Positions 1-7,760 of a DNA stretch of 64,000 nt are shown piece after piece. A program made the translations under genes and the position numbers. Each line of letters opens with the position of its first letter. Position 1 is the stretch's first letter. The notes below the pieces were generated by a model that was given only the letters and a program-made list of their open reading frames with translations, did no database searches and was not told the DNA's origin. The stretch comes from JAFGJU01 sp964570935 (GTDB taxonomy: Bacteria; Eisenbacteria; RBG-16-71-46; JAFGJU01), in assembly GCA_964570935.1 (NCBI GenBank), contig CAZMZP010000077.1, forward strand, positions 1-64,000. Direction: 5' to 3'.

Positions 1-11
1 TTGTTCGTCAT
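1..11 (-). CDS. hgcB: HgcB start (partial, runs off window)
   Basis: Only three codons are visible: an ATG at 11..9 followed by codons for Thr and Asn. It lies 5 bases after the hgcA stop on the same strand. In known mercury methylators hgcB, a small 2[4Fe-4S] ferredoxin that reduces the HgcA corrinoid, directly follows hgcA, so this is the expected position. The identification is purely positional, because no ferredoxin motif lies inside the window. Confidence 0.4.
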
Positions 12-16
12 CTATT

Positions 17-1033
17 CTAGCTCTTCACGACTGCCAGTACAATGCCCAGCGCGATTCCGATGCCCAGCATCCAGGCCATCACCGGGATGTACTTGTAGAT
101 TTCCTTTCGGACCCCTGTCTTGGAAGTGAACGTCGTGGAGCCGGTGAAATTGAGCGTCAGGTAGGCCGTCACCGGCGGCATGCAGAGTAGATACACAAGC
201 CCCTGGGCGACACACCACCAGACCGGCTGCGCGACCGAGGTCCCGGAAGCCACGGCGGCCTTGACGCCGGCGGCCACTGCGAACGGCAGGGCCGCGACGG
301 CCCCAAGGACCAGCCCCTTCGTGCTGAAGTTGGGCGTCGGAATCCACGGGAGCAGCATCGGAAAGAGCACGGTGCCGGCCAGCACGGACACCGCCGCCGC
401 GGCCGAGGCAATCGGGCCGAAGGCGGCCAGCAGTAGTGCGGCGGCCACGAGCGTGGGCAGCAGGACGCCGACAAGCTCTATGGGAGCGAGCGCCAGCCGC
501 TCCGCCAGGCCGAAGCGCACCCGACGCATCTCGGCGGTCGCCTCGTGCGTTTTCAAGTACTCCGGGAGGTCACAGGCACGGACCGGGCCGTATTCCACCC
601 GAAACCCGGAGAGTTTCCTGACCTCGTGCGCGGACACTCCGGTGGCGCCCAGCTGCGGCAGGATCAGAGTCCTATGATTAACCACATCCCGCAGTGAAGT
701 CGCCTCGGCCCTGCGCGCGAGCTCGTCCGTGCCGAAGGTCCCCTTCCCAGCCGCGCACCAGACGTTTATGCCGCGCGTGTCCAGCACCATGATGTAGCCG
801 TCAATGCCTGCCAGAGACGAGCGAAGCGCGTCGAAGCTGAGTGTGTAGTTGGCGGTCACGAAAACAGGAGACTCGGGTGACGGTCTCCCCAGCGCGTAAA
901 GCCCGGGGTTCACACGATGAGAATACCGGCGAAAACCCCACCGCGCCAGGAAATGGTCCCGGCGGTCGGCGAAAGTGAGAGCGCTCGTGGTAGACGGCAA
1001 TCGCGACCCTGCGCAGCAACAGGCGTCTGACAT
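17..1033 (-). CDS. hgcA: HgcA, mercury-methylating corrinoid protein
   Basis: The 338-residue product matches HgcA, the membrane corrinoid protein that transfers a methyl group to Hg(II) to make methylmercury. The cytoplasmic corrinoid-binding domain spans about residues 50-165 and holds the family-defining cap-helix motif GINVWCAAGKGTFGT, whose cysteine (residue 93) is the expected lower axial cobalt ligand. The downstream stretches HRTLILPQLGATGVSAHEV and SGFRVEYGPVRA are also typical. Residues about 185-335 are strongly hydrophobic, consistent with the C-terminal membrane domain of about five helices. Length equals that of characterised HgcA proteins. The ATG is preceded by GGGAGGATC. A likely hgcB start follows 5 bases after the stop. 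The N-terminus begins with an unusual CCC tripeptide. The family call is firm; methylation activity is not shown. Confidence 0.96.
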   Translation of the reverse strand: MSDACCCAGSRLPSTTSALTFADRRDHFLARWGFRRYSHRVNPGLYALGRPSPESPVFVTANYTLSFDALRSSLAGIDGYIMVLDTRGINVWCAAGKGTFGTDELARRAEATSLRDVVNHRTLILPQLGATGVSAHEVRKLSGFRVEYGPVRACDLPEYLKTHEATAEMRRVRFGLAERLALAPIELVGVLLPTLVAAALLLAAFGPIASAAAAVSVLAGTVLFPMLLPWIPTPNFSTKGLVLGAVAALPFAVAAGVKAAVASGTSVAQPVWWCVAQGLVYLLCMPPVTAYLTLNFTGSTTFTSKTGVRKEIYKYIPVMAWMLGIGIALGIVLAVVKS

Positions 1034-1107
1034 GATCCTCCCGGGCTGAGCGCGGCAATAGCCCCGCGCCTCCGATCGATGGGCGAGGCTGAAACAGTCA
1101 ATTCGCT

Positions 1108-1136
1108 ATTATAGCATCCCGGGTCATGAGTTTCAC
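1108..1136 (-). promoter_or_regulatory. Probable hgcA promoter (extended -10)
   Basis: On the minus strand GTGAAA (1136..1131) is followed after 17 bases by a perfect TATAAT (1113..1108), preceded by TGC, which makes an extended -10 element. The predicted transcript start near 1101 gives a leader of about 68 bases before the hgcA ATG. Confidence 0.7.
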
Positions 1137-1263
1137 AGGACAAGGTCTCCAAGAACGCAGCAGGCGCGCGCCCGGACATTTTTACTTTGCTAAGACACGC
1201 ACGCCTGGACTTCTTGCGCGGAGCGCCGACTCGGAGTAAGCTGGTTGACCACAAGGAGACAAC

Positions 1264-2493
1264 ATGACCGAACAGCTCCCCATGATGCGCGACGACGTGG
1301 AACTGCTGGCGATGTCCCACGCCGGCCGGCCGATGGTGCTGGTGAGGGACCCGCTGGGTCTCATAAAGGAGCCCGTCGCACTCGACGAGACCGGCGCGGC
1401 GATACTGACGTTGCTTGACGGTTCCCACACGATGTCCGACTTGAAGTTGTTTCTGGCGCGGCGCCAGGGCGGCATTCTCGTGACCACCCTCGAGGTGACA
1501 CAGATACTGGAGCAGTTGAGCGCGTTCTACCTGCTTCAAGACGAGCGCTACGCGAGGGCGAAGGCACAGATAGTGGCGGCCTACGCCGCGAAACCCACGA
1601 GGACTGCCTATCACGCCGGTGTCGCTTACTCCAGCGATCCGGAGGAGTTGAAGCTCGAGCTGGAGGACATCATGGCGATCCGCGCGGGCGCCATGCCCGA
1701 GGGTGTCGACCCAGGCAAGGTCGTCGCGCTTGTGGCCCCTCACATGGACCTGGTGCCGGCCGCCGCGTGCTACGCGGCCGCCTACGGCGCCGTCAGGGGG
1801 GCCGCGGTGGACATGGCCGTGATCCTGGGGACCGGCCACAGTGTGAAGAGCGGTTCGTTCGCTCTGACCATGAAGGACTTCGAGACTCCTCTGGGCACCG
1901 TGAAGACGGACAAGAGAATCGTCGAAGAGCTGATGGACTCGTCGCGCGATTGCGTGCCGGCAGACGACCTTCCCCATCGACACGAGCACTCGATAGAGTT
2001 CCAGGTGCTTTTCCTCAGGCACGTTCTCGCAAACCCCGACGTCAGTATTGTGCCCATCCTGTGCGGCTCCTTGCGCGGCTCGCTCGATTCGTACGGCAGA
2101 CCGTCGGAGATTCCCTGCGTGGGCGGCTTCCTGGCCGTGCTGCGCGGGATGTTGGAGCGGGAAAAGCGGCGCTGCCTGATCGTCGCCGGGGTGGATTTCT
2201 CTCACATCGGGATCAAGTTCGGCGACTCGTACTCCGGCCGGACCCTGGCGCATGACGCCACGGAACACGACAGGACGCTGTTGGATCGTCTGTGCGCGTG
2301 GGACGCCGCCGGGTTCTGGCAGGAATCCAGAAGGGTGAAGGACACGTACAAGGTGTGCGGGTTCGCGCCGATGGCCTCGATGCTGGAGCTGCTGCCCGCG
2401 GCGACGGGCCACTTCCTGGACTACGGCATGACGTACGAGGACGCCACGCATTCGGCGGTGAGCTACGCCGCCGTGGCTTTCACGAGAGAGTAA
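1264..2493 (+). CDS. MEMO1 / AmmeMemoRadiSam system protein B family protein
   Basis: The 409-residue product has two parts. Residues about 1-115 form a small N-terminal domain with no clear family, possibly a PqqD-like winged-helix region (RDPLGLIKEPVALDETGAAI, then repeated leucine-rich helices). Residues about 135-409 match the MEMO family: VALVAPHMDLVPAAA, VILGTGHSVKSG, a stretch around HRHEHSIEFQVLFLRH and GVDFSHIGIKFG. MEMO proteins have a dioxygenase-like fold and often sit beside AMMECR1 and radical-SAM genes, neither of which is adjacent here. The ATG follows AAGGAGACAAC, a good ribosome-binding site. It is divergent from hgcA and convergent with the PurM-like gene downstream. Enzymatic function is unknown. 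Confidence 0.85.
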   Translation: MTEQLPMMRDDVELLAMSHAGRPMVLVRDPLGLIKEPVALDETGAAILTLLDGSHTMSDLKLFLARRQGGILVTTLEVTQILEQLSAFYLLQDERYARAKAQIVAAYAAKPTRTAYHAGVAYSSDPEELKLELEDIMAIRAGAMPEGVDPGKVVALVAPHMDLVPAAACYAAAYGAVRGAAVDMAVILGTGHSVKSGSFALTMKDFETPLGTVKTDKRIVEELMDSSRDCVPADDLPHRHEHSIEFQVLFLRHVLANPDVSIVPILCGSLRGSLDSYGRPSEIPCVGGFLAVLRGMLEREKRRCLIVAGVDFSHIGIKFGDSYSGRTLAHDATEHDRTLLDRLCAWDAAGFWQESRRVKDTYKVCGFAPMASMLELLPAATGHFLDYGMTYEDATHSAVSYAAVAFTRE

Positions 2494-2568
2494 CCTTGTG
2501 AAACCGTCTCGCGCGGTGTCCCGCCGGCGACCGACGGCGCAGGCGGCCCGAGCGCGGACTCGGCCGGT

Positions 2569-3654
2569 TCAGGCGCTTTCGTCCCCTTCCGCCATCGCCT
2601 GCCCGTATGCCTTCCAGAACGGGTCCACCCGCGGATGCTCGAGTGAGTTCTCTCGGCCGCGTTCCACAAGTGTGATTCCGTGCTCCTCGGGGAGGGTCTC
2701 GCCTATCGCGGCCGCCAGGATTCCCGCTGCCCTGAGCCGGCAGATGACTTCTCCCGTCTTGTGCTTCTTACAAGCCAGGACCAGGGTTCCCTCGCTTATG
2801 GAACAGAACGGGTCGATTCCGAAGAGGTCACAGACCTTCCTGACTTCCTCCAGTACGGGTATTTTCTCTCTCTCGATCCGCATTCCGACGCGCGAGGCCC
2901 TGGCGACTTCGTAGAGCCCGCCCCACAGGCCACATTCCGTGGCGTCGTGCATCGCGGTGACGCCTTCGGCGCGCACGCCGACTGACGCCGCGGTCAGCGC
3001 GTCTTCCACCACGCTCATCTGCCAGAAGACCCCGTCAGCGCGCTTCGCGAACTCGGATCCGTAGGCCTTGCGGATGCGCCCGGGAAACGTGACCGCGAAC
3101 AGCGCGGCTGCCTCTATGGCCGGCCCCTTGGTGATGACGATGTCTTCGCCGGACGAGGCCATCGCTGGCGTCACGTACTTCGTCCGTGGCCCGACCGACA
3201 TCATGGTGGCCCCCCCGATCATCGGGTAGTCGGTGCCCTGGTAGCGCGCCGTGTGGCCGGTGACGACGGAGATGCCCAGCTTGTCGCATTCCTGATGAAT
3301 GGCCCGCCAGAGGGTCACGAGATTGTCTTTCGTGATGCTCATGGGCAGGTTCAGGTCAATGGCCAGGTACCGGGGGCGGAGCCCCGACGTGGCCGCGTCC
3401 GAGGCCAGGATGTGGACGGCGAACCACGCTGAACGTTCCCAGCCGTACTGCGGCACTACGAACACCGGGTCTGAGGTGAGACACATGACGTTGCCGGCGC
3501 CTATGTCGATGACTCCGAAGTCCACTCCGTGCTGGGGCGGCACGAGGAGGGTTTCGTCCCGGCGGCCCAGCATCGGGAAGATGATCTCGTCGAAAATCTC
3601 GGGAGAGATCTTGCCGATCTCAGGCAGGTCGTTCGTTGTCGCGGGCCCGTTCAT
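2569..3654 (-). CDS. PurM/HypE-superfamily (AIR synthase-related) protein
   Basis: A 361-residue protein of the AIR-synthase/HypE/ThiL/SelD ATP-binding superfamily. The N-terminal ATP-grasping half contains VDFGVIDIGAGNVMCLTSD and ASDAATSGLRPRYLAIDLNL, and the second half carries MHDATECGLWGGLYEVA, equivalent to the glycine-rich HD(I/P)TEGG segment of the family. It is not a standard HypE because the C-terminus ends EGDESA without the catalytic cysteine used for thiocarbamoylation. The start is set by AAGGAGG eight bases before ATG 3654; an upstream in-frame start has no such site. It lies 47 bases after preA and is the last gene of the pyrimidine operon, so a role in nitrogen or carbamoyl metabolism is possible but inferred. 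Confidence 0.82.
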   Translation of the reverse strand: MNGPATTNDLPEIGKISPEIFDEIIFPMLGRRDETLLVPPQHGVDFGVIDIGAGNVMCLTSDPVFVVPQYGWERSAWFAVHILASDAATSGLRPRYLAIDLNLPMSITKDNLVTLWRAIHQECDKLGISVVTGHTARYQGTDYPMIGGATMMSVGPRTKYVTPAMASSGEDIVITKGPAIEAAALFAVTFPGRIRKAYGSEFAKRADGVFWQMSVVEDALTAASVGVRAEGVTAMHDATECGLWGGLYEVARASRVGMRIEREKIPVLEEVRKVCDLFGIDPFCSISEGTLVLACKKHKTGEVICRLRAAGILAAAIGETLPEEHGITLVERGRENSLEHPRVDPFWKAYGQAMAEGDESA

Positions 3655-3701
3655 CCTGTTTTCCTCCTTCGGACGCCTTTCGCCCCGGCGCGCCAGGACG
3701 G

Positions 3702-4976
3702 TCATTCAATCTTCATCATCCTTATGCATCCGGGCACCGGACAGACTAGAGAACAGAGGTTGCACCCAACGCATTCCGTCTGGTCCACCCACGGCACCCT
3801 GAGACGTTCAGAATCGGGCTCGGAGGAATCGGGGCCTCTTGAGACCGGCCGGTAGCGAGGGGCCACGTGCCCCGGCGGCAGCGGCTCGCCCGGCAGGTGA
3901 ACGGCGCTGTGTCCTCCGTCGCGACAGGAAACGTAGCAGACCTGGCAGCCGATGCAGGCGTCCGGGTCGATGTCGGCCCTGACCTTGTGGCTCAGGTCCA
4001 GCTCCCCCCAGTCGGTCACGCGTCCGGCCGCGACGCCTATCAGGTCCCGCACCGAAGCCATTTCCTTCTCGTCAAGGTAGTTCGCCATGCCGTCGATCAT
4101 GTCCTCCACGATGCGGTAGCCGTGGTGCATCACGGCGGTGCAGACCTGCACGCTGGTCGAGCCCAGGGCCATGAACTCGGCGGCGTCCCGCCACGTCGCC
4201 ACGCCTCCGAGCCCGGAGATCGGCACGGTGATTCTGTCGTCACGGGCCAGGTCGCACACCATACGGAGCGCGATGGGCTTGACGGCCCGGCCCGAGTAGC
4301 CGCCGGGCGAACCGCGGCCCGCCACATCGGGCACTGGCACCAGCCGGTCCAGGTCGACGCCGACCAGGCTTCTGACCGTGTTGATGAGCACCAGGCCGTC
4401 CGCCCCGGCCTCCACCGCGGCCACGGCCGGTTCTGTTATGTCGGTGATGTTGGGCGTGAGCTTGACGAGCACCGGGACTCTTGCCACTTCCTTTACCCAC
4501 GAGGTTATCCTGCGAAGCACTTCCGGCTCCTGGCCGATTGCCGAGCCCATGCCCCGCTCGCACATCCCGTGAGGGCAGCCGAAATTGAGCTCCAGGCCGT
4601 CTACTCCCACGTCCTCCGAGCGCCTGACCGCGGCCCGCCACTCGTCTCTCGAGCCGAACATCAGCGACGCAATCACCGCCCTGTCCGGGAAGCGCTTCTT
4701 CACGTCTTCGATCTCAAGGAAGTTGGTCTCGACCGGCCTGTCGCTGATGAGTTCTATGTTCGTGAGGCCGACCATCCTCTGCCCGCCCTCGTCCAGTCCG
4801 CCAAGACGGCTGGAGACGTTGACTACGGGCTCGCCGATGGTCTTCCAGACCGCGCCGCCCCATCCCATTTCGAAGGCGCGCGCGATCTGGGCGCCGGTAT
4901 TCGTCGGCGGCCCGGACGCGAGCCAGAACGGGTTGGGGCTCCTTATGCCCGCGAAATCGATTGAGAGGTCGGCCAT
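3702..4976 (-). CDS. preA: Dihydropyrimidine dehydrogenase subunit PreA
   Basis: The 424-residue product is the FMN/iron-sulfur catalytic subunit of NAD-dependent dihydropyrimidine dehydrogenase, which reduces uracil or thymine. The N-terminal dihydroorotate-dehydrogenase-like barrel has SPNPFWLASGPPTNTG, VDGLELNFGCPHGMCERGMG and VPVLVKLTPNITD. The C-terminus is a two-cluster ferredoxin with CIGCQVCYVSC and CVGCNLCSLVC. The stretch between the two clusters (about residues 375-400) is acidic and variable. ATG 4976 is preferred over an in-frame TTG two codons upstream because GAGG lies eight bases before it. PreT is encoded 19 bases upstream, and the two should form the E. coli-type PreTA complex. 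Confidence 0.95.
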   Translation of the reverse strand: MADLSIDFAGIRSPNPFWLASGPPTNTGAQIARAFEMGWGGAVWKTIGEPVVNVSSRLGGLDEGGQRMVGLTNIELISDRPVETNFLEIEDVKKRFPDRAVIASLMFGSRDEWRAAVRRSEDVGVDGLELNFGCPHGMCERGMGSAIGQEPEVLRRITSWVKEVARVPVLVKLTPNITDITEPAVAAVEAGADGLVLINTVRSLVGVDLDRLVPVPDVAGRGSPGGYSGRAVKPIALRMVCDLARDDRITVPISGLGGVATWRDAAEFMALGSTSVQVCTAVMHHGYRIVEDMIDGMANYLDEKEMASVRDLIGVAAGRVTDWGELDLSHKVRADIDPDACIGCQVCYVSCRDGGHSAVHLPGEPLPPGHVAPRYRPVSRGPDSSEPDSERLRVPWVDQTECVGCNLCSLVCPVPGCIRMMKIE

Positions 4977-4995
4977 CAGCAAAACCTCGGTTCAG

Positions 4996-6399
4996 TCATC
5001 GCAGCATCTCGTCGATTGCGATCGCCGCGCGCTTGCCTTCCGCCACGGCGTCCACCACTTCCCTGCCGCCGTTGACGCAATCGCCTCCGGCGAAAATCCT
5101 GGGATTCCCTGTGCGCCCGGTCTTCTCGTCCGCTATCACGCGGCCGTCGGGGCCGCTCTCCACGCCGGGACAGCCCGCGACAAAATCTGGCAGGCCCGCC
5201 TGCCCTATGGCCACAAAGACCGCGCGTGCCGGGAATTCGCGCTCGGTGCCGGGGACCGGCCTGGCCTTAATGGCGTCGGCCACGAGAAGGCCCGTGAGCC
5301 GGTCCCGTTCACGAAGCACGCGAACGGGCACAGTGTTTTCAATAAACCGCACGCCCGCGAGCCGCGCCATCTCCAGCTCGTGAGGGTAGCCGGGTCTTTC
5401 CTTCTCCGTCCTTCTGTACACGATGGTGACGTCCCTGAACCCCAGACACGCCAGCAGTCTGGCCGCGTCCGTGGCCGTGTTCCCGCCGCCTATGACCACG
5501 GCTCCGGCCGCGTCGCCCATCGGCTGTGACCCCGTCAGGCCGGGCCGACTGTCCACGCCGGACGGCTCGTGAAGAAGACTTGCCGGCCGGAAGGCCGGGT
5601 CCAGCTTGAGCCTCTCGATCGTCTCCACGGCGCCGTAGACTCCGGGGCCGTCCTCACCCGGGATCCCGAGCCGACCGTCGCCTCCCAGGCCCACGCCCAG
5701 AAACACCGCGTCGTATTCCTCCAGCAGCCGCTCGCAGGAAACGTCCCTGCCCACTTCCACCCCTGTGCGCAGCTCGATTCCGGAGGTGAGGACCCATTCG
5801 GCCTCCCTCAGCGCGTCGTCCGCGTAAAGTTTGTCCGGAGCGATGCCGGTCAGGTTGAGACCGCCCGGGCAATCTCGTCTTTCGAGTATTACCGCGCAGT
5901 GCCCGCACGACACGAGATGGCTGGCGCACGCGAGCGACGCGGGTCCGCCGCCGACCAGCGCCACCTTGCGGCCGGTGCGCTTGACTCCCGGTGTCTTGAG
6001 CATGTCCGTGCCGGCCGGCGTGCCCACGTAGCGTTCCGTGGCGTAACGCTGAAGCCGTCCTATCTCCACGGGCGGCGCCGGTGCGAGCTTGAGCACGCAC
6101 GCCCCCTCGCAGAGCGCCTCCACAGGACACACGCGGCCGCAGGAATAACCGAGCACGTTGGCCCGGAAGATCGTCCGCGCGGCGCCCTTGACGTTGCCCG
6201 TGGTTATCTTTCTGATGAAACCGGGGACGTCCACTCCGGCGGGACACGCCTTCGTGCAGGGAGCGTCGTGGCAGTAGGTACACCTTCGCGCCTCGGCCCG
6301 CGCTTGTCCTTCCGAAAGGGCAAGCTTCGACGCCCGAAACCCCTGTTCCATCCTGCCAGTCGGGAGATTGAAACGTCTGGTGTTCACTGCGCCTCTCAC
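4996..6399 (-). CDS. preT: Dihydropyrimidine dehydrogenase subunit PreT
   Basis: The 467-residue product resembles the small subunit of glutamate synthase and PreT, the FAD/NAD(P) electron-entry subunit. Residues about 35-110 bind iron-sulfur clusters (CTYCHDAPCTKACP and CGRVCPVEALCEGAC). A Rossmann FAD motif VALVGGGPASLACASHL lies near residue 150 and the NAD(P) motif AVVIGGGNTATDAA near 300; the C-terminus has IFAGGDCVNGG. The gene begins with GTG overlapping the aminotransferase stop as GTGA, which suggests translational coupling. It passes electrons to PreA, encoded next. A general glutamate-synthase-like oxidoreductase is the alternative, but the preA neighbour makes PreT much more likely. 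Confidence 0.93.
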   Translation of the reverse strand: MRGAVNTRRFNLPTGRMEQGFRASKLALSEGQARAEARRCTYCHDAPCTKACPAGVDVPGFIRKITTGNVKGAARTIFRANVLGYSCGRVCPVEALCEGACVLKLAPAPPVEIGRLQRYATERYVGTPAGTDMLKTPGVKRTGRKVALVGGGPASLACASHLVSCGHCAVILERRDCPGGLNLTGIAPDKLYADDALREAEWVLTSGIELRTGVEVGRDVSCERLLEEYDAVFLGVGLGGDGRLGIPGEDGPGVYGAVETIERLKLDPAFRPASLLHEPSGVDSRPGLTGSQPMGDAAGAVVIGGGNTATDAARLLACLGFRDVTIVYRRTEKERPGYPHELEMARLAGVRFIENTVPVRVLRERDRLTGLLVADAIKARPVPGTEREFPARAVFVAIGQAGLPDFVAGCPGVESGPDGRVIADEKTGRTGNPRIFAGGDCVNGGREVVDAVAEGKRAAIAIDEMLR

Positions 6400-7733
6400 T
6401 GCGCCTTCATCTCGGCGAACGACTCGTCCATTATGCCGAGCGCCTCTTCAACGTCGTCGGCCGTCGCGCACATCGGCGGGGAGATCCGGATGGTGTTGCC
6501 GTACAGTCCGCCCTTGCCGATCAAGAGGCCGCGCTTCTTGGTCTGCTCGAACAATTCCAGAGTAACCTTGGTGTTGGGAGTCCTGTCGCGCACCGTTTCG
6601 TCGACGACCAGCTCTATGGCCCGCATCAGTCCCATGCCCCTGACGTCGCCTATGACACGAGGGTACTTGTCCTTAAGCCGCGCAAGGCCCAACCGGAGCA
6701 CGCTTCCGACGCTCTCCGCCCTGGCCGGCAGGCCCTCGTCGAGGATCACGTCCATCGTGGCGTTCGCGGCCGCGCAGGAAATCGGGTTGCCGCCGAAGGT
6801 GGAGATCGTGAGACCTTTAAGAGAATCTGCCACCGCCGGTGTCGCGACGGTGACGCCCAGCGGCATGCCGTTGGCCACGCCCTTTGCCATAGTCATGATC
6901 TCGGGCTGGACTCCGAAGTGCTCGATGCCGAACATCTTCCCGCCAGTCCTGCCGAAACCGGTCTGCACCTCATCACAGATGAAGACTCCGCCGTACCGCC
7001 TGACGATTTCCACGGCCACCTTGAAGTAGTCGAGGGGTGGTGTCACAAAACCACCCACGCCCTGAATGGGCTCGGCCAGGAACCCGGCGACCTGGCCCAC
7101 TGTGGTCGTCTTTATCAGCTCTTCTATGTCGCGCGCGCACCGGAGCTCGCACGAGGGATACTCCAGCCCGAAGGCGCATCTGTAGCAGTACGGCGAGACG
7201 GCGTGCTTGATGGCTCCCACCTGCGTCGCCATGACCCGCCACGGGGCGTGCGCCGTGAGCGACTGGGCGAGGAGCGACCGGCCCGAATACCCGTGCCGCA
7301 GCGCTATCAACTCCTGCCTTCCGGTGTACACCTGGGCGAGCATCACGGCGGTCTCGTCCGCCTCGGTGCCCGAGGCCGTGAAGAACGACTTCTTGAGCTC
7401 CCCGGGAGTTATCCGGGCCAGCGTCTCCGCCAGCTGGACAGCCGGGACGGTCTGGTAGAGCGTGGAAACGTGGCCGAGCCTGTCCAACTGGTCCTTGACC
7501 GCCGCGCTGACGCGGGGATGACAGTGTCCCACCGAGACTGTCAGTATGCCCCCGAAGAAATCGAGGTACTTCCTCCCCTCGGCGTCCTTGACGCGCATGC
7601 CGCGGCCCTCGACCAGGACCAGCGGCTCGGCGTAGTAGTTGATGACGCTTGGGAAGATGAATTCTCTCTGCTTGCTGCGCACGCTCTCGGCCGTCTCGCC
7701 GGTGTGGGCGGTTGTTTCAGGCTGCTGTGTCAT
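6396..7733 (-). CDS. Class III aminotransferase (AGXT2 / beta-alanine type)
   Basis: A 445-residue PLP-dependent class III aminotransferase. Motifs are FTASGTEADETAVMLA (phosphate cup), CDEVQTGFGRTG with the PLP-ring aspartate (D254), and the Schiff-base lysine K284 in MAKGVANGMPLG. The cysteine-rich segment YCYRCAFGLEYPSCELRC is characteristic of the alanine-glyoxylate aminotransferase 2 group, whose members use beta-alanine and beta-aminoisobutyrate. Placed between hydA and preT and downstream of mmsA, it most likely converts beta-alanine to malonate semialdehyde, which MmsA then oxidises. The substrate is inferred from context; 4-aminobutyrate or other omega-amino acids remain possible. 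Confidence 0.9.
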   Translation of the reverse strand: MTQQPETTAHTGETAESVRSKQREFIFPSVINYYAEPLVLVEGRGMRVKDAEGRKYLDFFGGILTVSVGHCHPRVSAAVKDQLDRLGHVSTLYQTVPAVQLAETLARITPGELKKSFFTASGTEADETAVMLAQVYTGRQELIALRHGYSGRSLLAQSLTAHAPWRVMATQVGAIKHAVSPYCYRCAFGLEYPSCELRCARDIEELIKTTTVGQVAGFLAEPIQGVGGFVTPPLDYFKVAVEIVRRYGGVFICDEVQTGFGRTGGKMFGIEHFGVQPEIMTMAKGVANGMPLGVTVATPAVADSLKGLTISTFGGNPISCAAANATMDVILDEGLPARAESVGSVLRLGLARLKDKYPRVIGDVRGMGLMRAIELVVDETVRDRTPNTKVTLELFEQTKKRGLLIGKGGLYGNTIRISPPMCATADDVEEALGIMDESFAEMKAQ

Positions 7734-7760
7734 GCTCGGCCTCCGGGAATGTGTTCAAGG

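Noticed and set aside
910..2451. A 513-codon open frame on the minus strand opposite the MEMO gene
   Set aside because: It is the mirror of a strong plus-strand gene in high-GC DNA, has a His/Arg/Val-rich composition and no ribosome-binding site or family motif.
2569..3654. Calling the PurM-like gene hypE
   Set aside because: The C-terminal cysteine needed for HypE chemistry is missing and no other hyp or hydrogenase genes are present.
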